Origin: Polaribacter septentrionalilitoris
GTDB taxonomy: Bacteria; Bacteroidota; Bacteroidia; Flavobacteriales; Flavobacteriaceae
Direction: 5' to 3'
Assembly (NCBI RefSeq): GCF_009832745.1
Contig: NZ_VRMJ01000042.1
Span: 62,001-126,000 of the forward strand
Length of the DNA: 64,000 nucleotides
Shown: in pieces, positions 1-9,791 of the stretch
Layout of the letters: each line of letters opens with the position of its first letter
Position numbering within the stretch: the stretch's first letter is position 1
Position numbers and translations under genes: made by a program
The notes under the pieces: generated by a model
What the model saw: the letters and a program-made list of their open reading frames with translations, nothing else
Told to the model about the DNA's origin: nothing
Database searches by the model: none

Positions 1-163
1 AGTAAAAGGGAACAAGATGGTTGATATGCAATTATCTAACAATAAATTGGTAGAGAGAGGACAAAAAATGTTAGCTAAAGAACTAAATATCGACTTAAAA
101 AATGCGAGTGAATTATTAGAGAAATTTGGTAATGTTAGAAACGCTATAAAAAACTACAAATAA
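1..163 (+). CDS. murQ: N-acetylmuramic acid 6-phosphate etherase, C-terminal end (partial)
   Basis: The window opens inside this gene; the frame starting at base 2 gives the last 53 residues before TAA at 161-163. The tail reads NKMVDMQLSNNKLVERGQKM followed by a short helical segment ending in NVRNAIKNYK. This matches the C-terminal helical subdomain of MurQ, where a KxVDMQLSNxKLVxRG motif is characteristic. MurQ removes the D-lactyl ether from MurNAc-6-phosphate during recycling of cell-wall sugars in the cytoplasm. The stop overlaps the ATG of the next gene by one base (TAATG), so the two are probably translationally coupled. Only the tail is visible, so the active site cannot be checked. 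Confidence 0.83.
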   Translation, partial: VKGNKMVDMQLSNNKLVERGQKMLAKELNIDLKNASELLEKFGNVRNAIKNYK

Positions 164-405
164 TGAGTACTAACGTCAATTTATTAGGTAAAGGATTAAA
201 AAATTTAGCAATATTAATATTCTTATTTATAGCTTCACCAATTACATTAACTATGGGTTTTAAAGCTTTACAAAAGTTTGACAACACCCCAAAAGTATAT
301 TGGTCTTATCTTATTATAGCACTTGCTGGCGTACTCATTATTTTTACAATTTTCTTTGCTTTCAAAACATTTAAAACTCTTTTAAAAGCCTTTTTTAACG
401 ATTAA
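163..405 (+). CDS. small two-helix membrane protein, DUF6095-like
   Basis: This 80-residue protein has two clear hydrophobic helices, at about residues 14-33 and 45-68, with short polar ends. It looks like the DUF6095 family, which I know from flavobacteria and which has no established function. The ATG overlaps the murQ stop by one base, and the stop is one base before the next ATG. The gene therefore sits in a tight unit with murQ and the following hydrolase-like gene, which hints at a cell-envelope role. No catalytic residues are visible. Confidence 0.75.
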   Translation: MSTNVNLLGKGLKNLAILIFLFIASPITLTMGFKALQKFDNTPKVYWSYLIIALAGVLIIFTIFFAFKTFKTLLKAFFND

Positions 406-406
406 A

Positions 407-1402
407 ATGTCAAGTACAGACGGAATTATTGTCATCTTATCTTATCCAGATACAATTGTAAGACCTGCTTATTGGGAAAAATCTAGTAAGATTTGGCCAA
501 AAATTGGTATTGGTGGTAAACATGCTGTTCAAGCTGGTCATGCTGCGCTTTTATTGATAAAAAAAGACGTATCTGAAATTCAATATTTCGATTTTGGAAG
601 ATACATTACCAGCTATGGCAATGGGCGTGTAAGGTCTAAAGAAACAGACCCTGAACTCTTAGTTCCTGTTGATGCACAATTTAAAAAAGGTGCACTTTAT
701 AATTTAAATGAAATTTTGTTATGGTTAGACAAACATCCAGAAAAAACACATGGAGAAGGAAGGTTAGTTGCTACCATAAACACAAAAATTGATTTTACTA
801 AAGCTTTAGATTACATTCACTCTTTAATTAATCAAAAGGAGATTCCGTATGGCGCCTTTATAAAAAACGGAACTAATTGCGCTCGTTTTGTTACAGATGC
901 AATTGTAAACTCTACTACTGTTCAAAAAATAAGAACTCAATTAAAAACCTCTAACCTTTTTACTCCTAGCCCAATAGGAAATGTAATTAAAGGAACAACT
1001 ACCAATGTTATTATTGAAGTTAAAAACCAACAAATTGAAGAATACAAAAACAGATCAATTTTAAAAGAATATAAAAAATGTTTCTTAAAAAAAATTGATC
1101 ATCAACCTAATTTAATTGGCACAGAAAAACCAAATACAACTATTTTTTCATTAGAAAATGCAAGTTGGTTGGGAGGAATTGGAAGTGGTGCTTGGTTTAA
1201 AATTAAATCTCAAATTGATTCAAAAACATATTACATTAACAGATATGATGCTAATGGTAAATTAGATTTCGAAGGAGAATTCTGCATTAATCTAAATTCT
1301 TTTAATATTGATAAGCAACATAAATTTGTATATCCAACAAATTGCAAAGAAATGTTTGTTGTTCAAAATGAGCAAGAGTATATTTTTAAACGGAACTATT
1401 AA
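407..1402 (+). CDS. DUF6695-like protein, possible circularly permuted papain-like hydrolase
   Basis: This 331-residue protein has no signal peptide. I associate it with the flavobacterial DUF6695 family but cannot confirm that here. Residues 40-51 (AVQAGHAALLLI) are followed by YFDFGRY and later by NGTNCARFVTDAI around Cys158. A histidine in a GH-hydrophobic strand placed before a cysteine at a helix start is the order found in permuted NlpC/P60 and DUF4105-type papain-like enzymes. His45 and Cys158 would then be the catalytic pair. The C-terminal third (after about residue 240) forms a separate beta-rich domain. The gene starts one base after the upstream stop and converges on the DinB-like gene with a 4-base gap. 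Confidence 0.6.
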   Translation: MSSTDGIIVILSYPDTIVRPAYWEKSSKIWPKIGIGGKHAVQAGHAALLLIKKDVSEIQYFDFGRYITSYGNGRVRSKETDPELLVPVDAQFKKGALYNLNEILLWLDKHPEKTHGEGRLVATINTKIDFTKALDYIHSLINQKEIPYGAFIKNGTNCARFVTDAIVNSTTVQKIRTQLKTSNLFTPSPIGNVIKGTTTNVIIEVKNQQIEEYKNRSILKEYKKCFLKKIDHQPNLIGTEKPNTTIFSLENASWLGGIGSGAWFKIKSQIDSKTYYINRYDANGKLDFEGEFCINLNSFNIDKQHKFVYPTNCKEMFVVQNEQEYIFKRNY

Positions 1403-1406
1403 ACGT

Positions 1407-1889
1407 CTACTTTTTGGGTGTTGTTGGGTTAAATCCAAAATCTGTATCTGGCAACTCAATTCCTAACTGATAAATAATATAACCTATACTAGCAAAATGA
1501 TGAATTGTATGGCTATGAGCTTGCATTAAAATAGCGCCTAAAGTATATGCTACAGACTCTACACCTAGTCCCATATCGTCTTGTACTTGAACTATTTTTT
1601 TTAAATCGTCTTTTTTAATTTGATGAAGTTCTTTTAAAGTCCTGTCAAAATATTGAAGTCCTAAACTAATCTCTAATTCAGAAGATTTATCTCGATTTCT
1701 TTTATTTAAATAAATATTGTTTTGTTCTAAACCATCAAAAACACAAGTGAAAACATCTAAAATATGCCGCATATGACATCCAATACTAGAATAATATGGA
1801 GCTACAGAAGCATCTGTATATTGTTTATTAGAAATGGTTTTTAATAAAGAAATTCCTCTTTGTAGGTTTTTTTCAATGGCTTCAATCAT
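1407..1889 (-). CDS. DinB-like (YfiT/DinB superfamily) metal-binding protein
   Basis: The 160-residue protein fits the DinB four-helix-bundle fold. It has an HMRHILD segment near residues 38-44 and a second histidine cluster, HSHTIHH, near 125-131. DinB proteins bind a divalent metal through three histidines placed this way, and many act as thiol-dependent transferases or as damage-induced proteins of unknown activity. The N-terminal region, with an ISLL helix and a YSSIG segment, is the usual start of this subgroup in Bacteroidota. The gene stands alone on the minus strand and converges on the preceding gene. Its substrate cannot be inferred from context. Confidence 0.78.
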   Translation of the reverse strand: MIEAIEKNLQRGISLLKTISNKQYTDASVAPYYSSIGCHMRHILDVFTCVFDGLEQNNIYLNKRNRDKSSELEISLGLQYFDRTLKELHQIKKDDLKKIVQVQDDMGLGVESVAYTLGAILMQAHSHTIHHFASIGYIIYQLGIELPDTDFGFNPTTPKK

Positions 1890-2055
1890 ATTGTAATCGT
1901 AAAACTTCTAAGTCGTTTTAATTCTGCTCAATTTACCAAATCTTATCGATTTTTTTCACATAATTCAAAAATCAATTATAAAAACCTATAAATCAAATAA
2001 ATACATCCGAAATAATTCATTGAATTTAATCTTATTTTTAAACAGTTTTAGTTTA

Positions 2056-2070
2056 TGGCACGCTCTTTGA
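2056..2070 (+). promoter_or_regulatory. candidate sigma-54 (-24/-12) promoter
   Basis: The sequence TGGCACG-CTCT-TTGA matches the sigma-54 consensus TGGCACG-N4-TTGC at every defined position but the last. The GG and the downstream G are spaced by exactly 12 bases. Transcription would begin near 2081-2083, giving a leader of about 57 bases before the ATG at 2139. A sigma-54 activator is encoded in this window at 46540-47703. Confidence 0.6.
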
Positions 2071-2138
2071 AATTATGATAATCAAATGCGGAAGCCGAAA
2101 AGCAGTTAGAGTAGGCAAAACCCTTAAAACCATATATT

Positions 2139-3002
2139 ATGAAAAGAGGTTTACTTTTATTACTAGGAATGCTTATCATGGTTTCTTCTGTTGAAGCCAA
2201 CAATGGCAATAAATTATTAAACAGAATTGGGTTTAATTATTCATATGACAACTCTGTTAATTTCATTGAACGAGGTGTTGAATTCTTTGTATTTACTAAT
2301 GGAGATTTTGACTTTGATACTAGATTTAGAAATACAAGGGTTCCTATTCGTAGAGATTTTAGAGGAAGAATTCAAAGAGTAGGTAATGTCTTTATTAACT
2401 ACGATTATTTTGGAAATGTAACTAGAATTGGTAACATATCTATGAGGTATTATAGAGGAAGGTTGACAAATGTTGGTAATTTAAGAGTGAGATATGATAG
2501 ATGGGGGTATCCTGCATTTTATGGACAAGTGAGAAGTAATTTTTACTATCATAATGGAGTTAGAATTAATCTTAACATAGGTGATATTTGCAATTATAAT
2601 GATGCTTACTTCTCTGGAAGAGATTTTAGAAGAAACTACTCTAAAATTAGAGAAGACAGAAATTACTATTATTATAGAGCAAACCCAAATGCTAAAATTG
2701 GAAAAAGAAGTCAGATTTTAAGGAGAAGAAAACCAGTTGCACAAAGAGTTGAAAAAAGAATTCCGAACAGAAGAGAGAATAACTCTTATAGAAAAAACGA
2801 TACAAAAGACAGAAACAGGTCAACTTCTAATAATAGAATTAGAAATATAGATCCTAATAGAAGAGGAACTAAATCATCAAGAAAATCTGATACTAATATC
2901 AGCAGTAAAAAAGTAACTACTCGAAGAAGTAGCAATAGAAAAGCTGATGTAAAAAAAGACTCAAAAAGAAAAGTTACCTCTAAAAAAAGTAGAAGAAATT
3001 AA
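2139..3002 (+). CDS. secreted protein with repetitive Tyr/Arg/Asn-rich core and strongly basic tail
   Basis: This 287-residue protein starts with a Sec signal peptide (residues 1-20, ending VEA-NN). Residues about 30-155 hold short beta-like repeats of the form GNV-x-Y-x(3)-G-x-hydrophobic, rich in Arg, Tyr, Asn and Gly. From about residue 190 to the end the sequence is almost only Lys, Arg, Ser, Asn and Thr, so the mature protein is very basic. I do not recognise a named domain; similar secreted proteins of unknown function occur in flavobacteria. The gene is monocistronic: it has a sigma-54-like promoter 69 bases upstream and an intrinsic terminator directly after the stop. A role at the envelope or in binding polyanions is inference. 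Confidence 0.7.
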   Translation: MKRGLLLLLGMLIMVSSVEANNGNKLLNRIGFNYSYDNSVNFIERGVEFFVFTNGDFDFDTRFRNTRVPIRRDFRGRIQRVGNVFINYDYFGNVTRIGNISMRYYRGRLTNVGNLRVRYDRWGYPAFYGQVRSNFYYHNGVRINLNIGDICNYNDAYFSGRDFRRNYSKIREDRNYYYYRANPNAKIGKRSQILRRRKPVAQRVEKRIPNRRENNSYRKNDTKDRNRSTSNNRIRNIDPNRRGTKSSRKSDTNISSKKVTTRRSSNRKADVKKDSKRKVTSKKSRRN

Positions 3003-3030
3003 AAAAACAGGTATTTATACGTGTTTTTAT
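3003..3030 (+). terminator. intrinsic terminator of the secreted basic protein gene
   Basis: A hairpin of AAAAACA against TGTTTTT, with an inner GTAT/ATAC separated by one G-G mismatch, directly follows the stop codon and ends in a T run. Confidence 0.55.
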
Positions 3031-3120
3031 TTCAGAGTAGTTTTTTAAATTTGTAATGTAAAATTTTTTGAATTTGAAAAAGCTTTATAACTTAAATTGT
3101 GATAGAGTAAAGTAGAAGTT

Positions 3121-3155
3121 AAAAGCCTCATTTCTAGTAGAAATGAGGCTTTTTA
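3121..3155. terminator. strong bidirectional terminator
   Basis: A perfect 12-bp stem AGCCTCATTTCT / AGAAATGAGGCT with a three-base loop is flanked by A and T runs. It lies between the convergent 2139-3002 gene and ettA and should stop transcription from both sides. Confidence 0.85.
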
Positions 3156-3180
3156 ATTATTATTGTTTTTTAAAGAGTGA

Positions 3181-4872
3181 TTATCTAATCAACTTTTTAT
3201 ATTTAATACGTTTTGGCATTAAATCTCCACCTAAGCGTTTTTTCTTGTTTTCTTCGTAATCAGAAAAGGAACCTTCAAAGAAATACACTTGACTATCTCC
3301 TTCAAAAGCTAATATATGCGTACAAATTCTATCTAAAAACCATCTATCGTGAGAAATTACAACTGCACATCCAGCAAAGTTTTCTAAACCTTCTTCTAGT
3401 GCTCTTAAAGTATTTACATCTAAATCGTTGGTGGGCTCATCTAATAACAAAACGTTTCCTTCTTCTTTTAACGTCATTGCCAAATGCAAACGGTTACGCT
3501 CTCCACCAGAAAGCGTAGACACTTTTTTGTTTTGCTCGCTTCCAGAGAAATTAAAACGACTCAAATAAGCTCTAGAGTTTACCTGTCTGCCTCCCATCAT
3601 CACTAAATCTTGACCATCTGAAAAATTTTGCCAAATGGTTTTTTCTGGATCAATATTTGAGTGAGATTGATCTACGTAAGCAATTTTAGCAGTTTCTCCA
3701 ACTGTAAAACTTCCTTTATCAGGAGTTTCTTCTCCCATAATCATTTTAAAAATTGTGGTTTTACCAGCTCCATTTGGACCAATAATTCCAACAATTCCTG
3801 CTTGTGGCAGGTTAAAGTTTAAATCTTCGTACAACAACTTGTCTCCAAAAGCTTTAGAAACTCCAGTTGCTTCAATTACGTTTGTTCCTAACCTTGGACC
3901 GTTAGGAATATAAATTTCCAGTTTTGCATCAACTTGCTTCTGGTCTTGACTCATCAATTTCTCGTAGTTCTTCAAACGTGCTTTTTGTTTTGTTTGACGA
4001 CCTTTAGCTCCTTGACGAACCCAATCTAACTCTCGTTCTAAAGTTTTCTGACGTTTAGAAGCTGTTTTGCTTTCTTGCGCCAATCGTTGTGATTTTTGAT
4101 CTAACCAAGAAGAGTAATTTCCTTTCCAAGGAATACCTTCTCCTCTATCCAATTCTAAAATCCAACCTGCAACATTATCTAAAAAATATCTATCATGCGT
4201 TACTGCAATTACAGTACCTTTATATTGCGCCAAATGATGTTCTAACCAATGTACAGATTCTGCATCTAAATGGTTGGTAGGCTCATCTAACAATAAAATT
4301 TCAGGTTCTTGCAACAGTAATCTACATAATGCTACTCTACGTTTTTCTCCACCAGAAAGTACTCCAATTTTCTTATCAGAATCTGGAGTTCTTAGAGCAT
4401 CCATTGCAATTTCTAGTTTAGTATCTAATTCCCAAGCATTAGCTGCATCAATTTTATCTTGCAATTCAGCTTGTTGGTTCATTAGTTTTTCCATTTTATC
4501 TGCATCAGAATAGACTTCTTCTAAACCAAACATATCGTTGATTTTGTTGTATTCATCTAAAATGGCCACTGTTTCTGCAACGCCTTCTTTAACTACCTCT
4601 AAAACTGTTTTTTCTGGATCTAGTTGTGGTTCTTGTTCTAAATATCCTACTTTATAGCCTGGAGAAAAAGTAACATCACCTTGAAAATTCTTTTCTACAC
4701 CCGCTATAATTTTTAACAATGTGGATTTACCAGAACCATTTAAACCTAAAATTCCGATTTTTGCTCCGTAAAAGAAACTTAAATATATATCTTTTAAAAC
4801 TTGTTTTCCTGTAGATTGATAGGTTTTAGAAACCTTATTCATCGAAAAGATGACCTTTTTATCATCACTCAT
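3181..4872 (-). CDS. ettA: energy-dependent translational throttle protein EttA (ABC-F ATPase)
   Basis: The 563-residue protein has two ABC ATPase domains and no membrane segments, the ABC-F arrangement. The first Walker A, GLNGSGKST, is at residues 43-51, followed by an LSGGEKRR signature and LLLDEPTNHLDAES. The second half has GPNGAGKTT, LSGGERNR and LLLDEPTNDLD. The linker between them is charged and helical, as in the P-site tRNA interaction motif of the family. Length and sequence match EttA, which binds the ribosomal E site and couples translation to ATP/ADP levels. It ends against a bidirectional terminator and appears monocistronic. Its closest confusion would be another ABC-F subgroup, but the 555-565 residue length and the MxKVSKTY start fit EttA. 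Confidence 0.92.
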   Translation of the reverse strand: MSDDKKVIFSMNKVSKTYQSTGKQVLKDIYLSFFYGAKIGILGLNGSGKSTLLKIIAGVEKNFQGDVTFSPGYKVGYLEQEPQLDPEKTVLEVVKEGVAETVAILDEYNKINDMFGLEEVYSDADKMEKLMNQQAELQDKIDAANAWELDTKLEIAMDALRTPDSDKKIGVLSGGEKRRVALCRLLLQEPEILLLDEPTNHLDAESVHWLEHHLAQYKGTVIAVTHDRYFLDNVAGWILELDRGEGIPWKGNYSSWLDQKSQRLAQESKTASKRQKTLERELDWVRQGAKGRQTKQKARLKNYEKLMSQDQKQVDAKLEIYIPNGPRLGTNVIEATGVSKAFGDKLLYEDLNFNLPQAGIVGIIGPNGAGKTTIFKMIMGEETPDKGSFTVGETAKIAYVDQSHSNIDPEKTIWQNFSDGQDLVMMGGRQVNSRAYLSRFNFSGSEQNKKVSTLSGGERNRLHLAMTLKEEGNVLLLDEPTNDLDVNTLRALEEGLENFAGCAVVISHDRWFLDRICTHILAFEGDSQVYFFEGSFSDYEENKKKRLGGDLMPKRIKYKKLIR

Positions 4873-4930
4873 AAATATGCTGTATTAAATTTTAAACTGA
4901 AAACTGATACTAAAATGCTATAAACTTATT

Positions 4931-5113
4931 TTAGACTCTACCTTTTAATGCATTAAAAACCCAAGCTATTGCAAAGAAACCAGCTCCTACTGCAGCAAAT
5001 CCCCAACCTGCAACATCATCATATCTAAATGCACCTAAAGCTATTAAACCTAATCCTACAATAATCATAATAAACGTTGCCCAAGCGAGCACCGTATTTT
5101 TATTCATTCCCAT
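4931..5113 (-). CDS. small membrane protein, CAL67264-like family
   Basis: This 60-residue protein has two hydrophobic helices joined by the loop FRYDDVAGWG, and ends NALKGRV. It resembles a conserved flavobacterial family named after a Gramella locus (CAL67264), with no known role. The high conservation I recall for the whole length makes it a real gene despite its size. It lies between ettA and fadH on the same strand with 50-60 base gaps. A near-match to the flavobacterial -7 box (minus-strand CATATTTG) lies upstream at about 5137-5144. Confidence 0.75.
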   Translation of the reverse strand: MGMNKNTVLAWATFIMIIVGLGLIALGAFRYDDVAGWGFAAVGAGFFAIAWVFNALKGRV

Positions 5114-5165
5114 ATTTCTTAATAGTTAGTTATACTACAAATATGAGAAAAAATAAGGAGATTTT

Positions 5166-7309
<2,144 letters not shown>

Positions 7310-7348
7310 GTATAAACAGGTAAATGTTTATAAAACCTGTTGGTAAAA

Positions 7349-8059
7349 TTAAATCACAGGAACATCTATAACCAATAATTTACTGTTTTTTGTTGCTTTT
7401 ACAGCTACTTTGTCTGTTTCTGTAATCCCAACAGCATCTCTATGTTCTAAAGTTTCATCAGCAACTTCTACCTCACCATCAATTAAGAAAAAATAGGCAC
7501 CATTTTTTAGTTGGTATTCGGTTTCAAAACCTTCTTCTAAATCAATCATAGAAATATATCCTTGTTGATGAATAGGCAATGAACCTTCTACTTGTTTATC
7601 TCTTGGTGAAACCAAGGTTTGAAACTTGTTTTTTCTACCATCTTCATCAAACACTTTTTGATCATAATAAGGGGTTACTTCCTCTTTTTCTGGTATAATC
7701 CAAAGTTGTAAAAAGTTACTTTCAGCAGTTTTACTATCGTTAAATTCTGAGTGTGTAATACCAGTTCCTGCACTCATCACTTGTACTTCACCAACTTCAA
7801 TAGCACGTTTGTTTCCCATACTATCTTTGTGTGACAAAGGTCCTGTAATTGGTATCGAAATAATTTCCATATTTCTATGAGGATGTGTGCCAAAACCCAT
7901 TTTAGGTTGTACAACATCATCATTTAATACTCTTAACATCCCAAAATTCATTCTTTCTGGGTTTTGATAACTAGCAAAACTGAATGTATGATATGATTTT
8001 AACCATCCATGATTTGCGAATCCTCTTGTGCTTGCTTTGTGAATTGTCTTATTCATCAT
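7349..8059 (-). CDS. pirin family protein (YhhW-like bicupin)
   Basis: The 236-residue protein has the two-cupin pirin fold. The N-terminal cupin carries THPHRNMEI and GTGITHSEF, whose histidines and glutamate bind the metal. The N-terminal lead with HGWLKSYHTFSFASY is typical of YhhW-type pirins, some of which show quercetin 2,3-dioxygenase activity in vitro while the cell role stays unclear. It is the last gene of the operon FMN reductase - glutaredoxin-like - marR - pirin - pirin. A 19-bp inverted repeat (8074-8092) lies 15 bases before the start. The first codon could be either of two adjacent ATGs (8059 or 8056). Confidence 0.88.
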   Translation of the reverse strand: MMNKTIHKASTRGFANHGWLKSYHTFSFASYQNPERMNFGMLRVLNDDVVQPKMGFGTHPHRNMEIISIPITGPLSHKDSMGNKRAIEVGEVQVMSAGTGITHSEFNDSKTAESNFLQLWIIPEKEEVTPYYDQKVFDEDGRKNKFQTLVSPRDKQVEGSLPIHQQGYISMIDLEEGFETEYQLKNGAYFFLIDGEVEVADETLEHRDAVGITETDKVAVKATKNSKLLVIDVPVI

Positions 8060-8073
8060 AAACTTTTTTATGA

Positions 8074-8092
8074 CCTTGAATTTGATTCAAGG
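8074..8092. repeat. inverted repeat before the second pirin gene
   Basis: CCTTGAAT-TTG-ATTCAAGG has perfect 8-bp arms, 15 bases upstream of the pirin start at 8059. It may be an operator or a leader hairpin. It is unlike the TATTTTCC-N2-GGAAAATA sites of the same operon. Confidence 0.45.
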
Positions 8093-8121
8093 TTTTTTAA
8101 ATATAAAATTATTCTTTTTAG

Positions 8122-8141
8122 ATTCCTGTTTTCACAGGAAT
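8122..8141. repeat. REP-like hairpin element
   Basis: ATTCCTGT-TTTC-ACAGGAAT (8-bp arms, 4-base loop) is followed by GACAAA. This resembles the dispersed GATTCCTG...CAGGAATGAC intergenic repeats I know from many bacterial genomes. Only one copy is in the window, so the repeat nature is inference. Confidence 0.45.
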
Positions 8142-8185
8142 GACAAATTAGTGTTTTCTAAAATTTTATTTTAGAAAGCATTTTT

Positions 8186-9055
8186 TCAATACAAATACCC
8201 CATTTTTCCTTGTTGATAATCGCGCATTGCTTCTAAAATTTCTGTCTGCGTATTCATCACATAAGGGCCATATTGGGTTACTTTTTCTTTAATAGGTGCT
8301 CCTGATAAAATTAAAATCGAACTTTCTTTTTGGGCTTTAAATTTTATAGTATTTCCATCTTGATGGAAAGTTGCCATTTGATGTGCTCCTTTTTGTAAAA
8401 CCTCTGTATCATTTATTAAAATCTCACCATCTAACAAATAAATTAAAGATTGATGATTTTCTGGAATTTCTATTTCAATCTGTCCATTTTCCTCAGCATT
8501 TGCTGTAAAAACATTAACTGATGTTTGTGTTTTTATTTGACCAAATACGTCATCTTGATTTCCAGCAATGATATTTAACTGTACCTTTTGATCTTTAGAA
8601 ATTATTTTAGGAATTTCTTCATCTTCTAAATGTTGATAATTAGGTGTTATCATTTTGTCTTTTGCAGGCAAGTTTAGCCAAAGTTGAATTCCTTCTAAAT
8701 CGCCCCCTTTTTTTACAAACTCTTTGGTGGGTGCTTCTGCATGAATAATTCCACGACCAGCAGTTGTCCATTGCACTCCACCAGCTTTTACAACCATTTC
8801 ATTACCCAAAGAATCTCTGTGAAATTGTTCGCCCTTAAACAATAGTGTTATGGGTTCAAAACCTCTGTGAGGATGTGCACCTAGATCAAAAGGATTGTTA
8901 AATTCTGAAATTGCATAAGGTCCATAATGATGTAATAACAAAAATGGATCTACATTCTCTATTCCATGTGTAGGCAGAGGCTGACGCAAACGTATTGACC
9001 CCATATTTACTAACGGGCTTAGTACAGAATGTTGAATTGTTTTATATGTTTTCAT
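8186..9055 (-). CDS. pirin family protein
   Basis: This 289-residue bicupin belongs to the pirin superfamily but to a different subgroup from its neighbour, being about 50 residues longer. The metal-site cupin carries AHPHRGFEPI and GRGIIHAEAP near residues 60-110; a pirin C-terminal domain follows from about residue 175. The metal ligands (three His and one Glu) are all present. It follows the MarR gene by 45 bases, and that gap holds a perfect 18-bp palindrome 13 bases before the start, so this gene and the next may have an internal regulated promoter. The function is probably tied to quinone or flavonoid-like electrophile stress, by association with the FMN reductase; this is inference. 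Confidence 0.85.
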   Translation of the reverse strand: MKTYKTIQHSVLSPLVNMGSIRLRQPLPTHGIENVDPFLLLHHYGPYAISEFNNPFDLGAHPHRGFEPITLLFKGEQFHRDSLGNEMVVKAGGVQWTTAGRGIIHAEAPTKEFVKKGGDLEGIQLWLNLPAKDKMITPNYQHLEDEEIPKIISKDQKVQLNIIAGNQDDVFGQIKTQTSVNVFTANAEENGQIEIEIPENHQSLIYLLDGEILINDTEVLQKGAHQMATFHQDGNTIKFKAQKESSILILSGAPIKEKVTQYGPYVMNTQTEILEAMRDYQQGKMGYLY

Positions 9056-9067
9056 TTTGTGTTCATT

Positions 9068-9085
9068 TATTTTCCAGGGAAAATA
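9068..9085. promoter_or_regulatory. predicted MarR operator (TATTTTCC-N2-GGAAAATA)
   Basis: TATTTTCC-AG-GGAAAATA is a perfect palindrome with a two-base spacer between marR and the first pirin gene. A copy with one mismatch overlaps the operon promoter at 10367-10384. Confidence 0.65.
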
Positions 9086-9100
9086 TTATTGTAAATTTTT

Positions 9101-9538
9101 TTATCTAATTTTATCTAATAAATTACTTAAAGTTTCTGCTTCTTTATCAGTTAAATTATCTAAAAAAGATAGGTTTTTATTTTCATCGATAGTTGATAAT
9201 AAAACTAAACCTTGATTGGTAATTTTTACATACACCACTCTTCTATCATGTTCGCAACGTTCTCTTTCTATTAGGTCTTTGTCACACAACTTATCCATTA
9301 GACGAGTTGCATTAGGTGCTCTTTCAATCATTCTATCTTTAACAATTTGCACTTTAGTTCTCTCTTTTGCACCTCTTAAAATCCTTAAGATATTGTATTG
9401 TTGTGGTGAAATTCCGTAAGGTTTGAAAAACTCGTTTTCTTTACTATTTAACCAATTCGATGTGTATTTTATATTGATTAAAGCTTTTACTTTGTTGCTA
9501 ATGAAACTTGATTTGATATCTTTAGAAATGTCACCCAT
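9101..9538 (-). CDS. MarR family transcriptional regulator
   Basis: The 145-residue protein has the MarR winged helix. The segment ISPQQYNILRILRGA leads into the recognition region with RAPNATRLMDKLCDKDL, and the wing carries DRRVVYVKIT. There are two cysteines, one at the end of the recognition helix (KLCDK) and one beside the wing (RCEHDRR), which could sense oxidants or electrophiles; that is inference. The gene lies inside an operon with an FMN reductase, a glutaredoxin-fold protein (2-base gap) and two pirins. Palindromes of one sequence type lie at the operon promoter and directly downstream of this gene, so autoregulation is likely. Confidence 0.88.
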   Translation of the reverse strand: MGDISKDIKSSFISNKVKALINIKYTSNWLNSKENEFFKPYGISPQQYNILRILRGAKERTKVQIVKDRMIERAPNATRLMDKLCDKDLIERERCEHDRRVVYVKITNQGLVLLSTIDENKNLSFLDNLTDKEAETLSNLLDKIR

Positions 9539-9540
9539 TG

Positions 9541-9789
9541 CTATGCTCTTAACTTTAAATCTTGCATTATTTTATTAAACTCTTCTGTTGTTGGAGTTAA
9601 ATATACTTCGTCATCCACAAATAAAGTGGGATATTTTGCGATACCATTATACAGTTCTTTACTGTGCTCTCTCGCCTCTACATCTTTTGAAATATCTTTG
9701 TATGTATATGGTTCATCAATCGAGTTTAAAAAATTTTTAAATGCAACTGTATATGCATGACCTTGTTTTCCGTATAGAACGATTTTCAT
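9541..9789 (-). CDS. glutaredoxin-fold protein lacking all cysteines
   Basis: The 82-residue sequence aligns along its length with glutaredoxins: a first strand KIVLYGKQG, an active-site loop, a helix, then the cis-proline strand KYPTLFVDDEVY. Where glutaredoxins have CPYC this protein reads HAYT, and it contains no cysteine at all. It therefore cannot do thiol-disulfide exchange. Degenerate glutaredoxins of this type may bind a ligand or act as a partner protein. It is separated by 2 bases from both the upstream FMN reductase and the downstream marR, so it is part of that operon. The fold assignment is fairly secure; the role is unknown. Confidence 0.75.
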   Translation of the reverse strand: MKIVLYGKQGHAYTVAFKNFLNSIDEPYTYKDISKDVEAREHSKELYNGIAKYPTLFVDDEVYLTPTTEEFNKIMQDLKLRA

Positions 9790-9791
9790 AA

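Noticed and set aside
3213..4513. Plus-strand reading frames of 60-100 codons inside ettA (for example 3213-3518 and 4274-4513)
   Set aside because: They lie opposite a fully conserved gene, have no family resemblance and are explained by the antisense of coding sequence.
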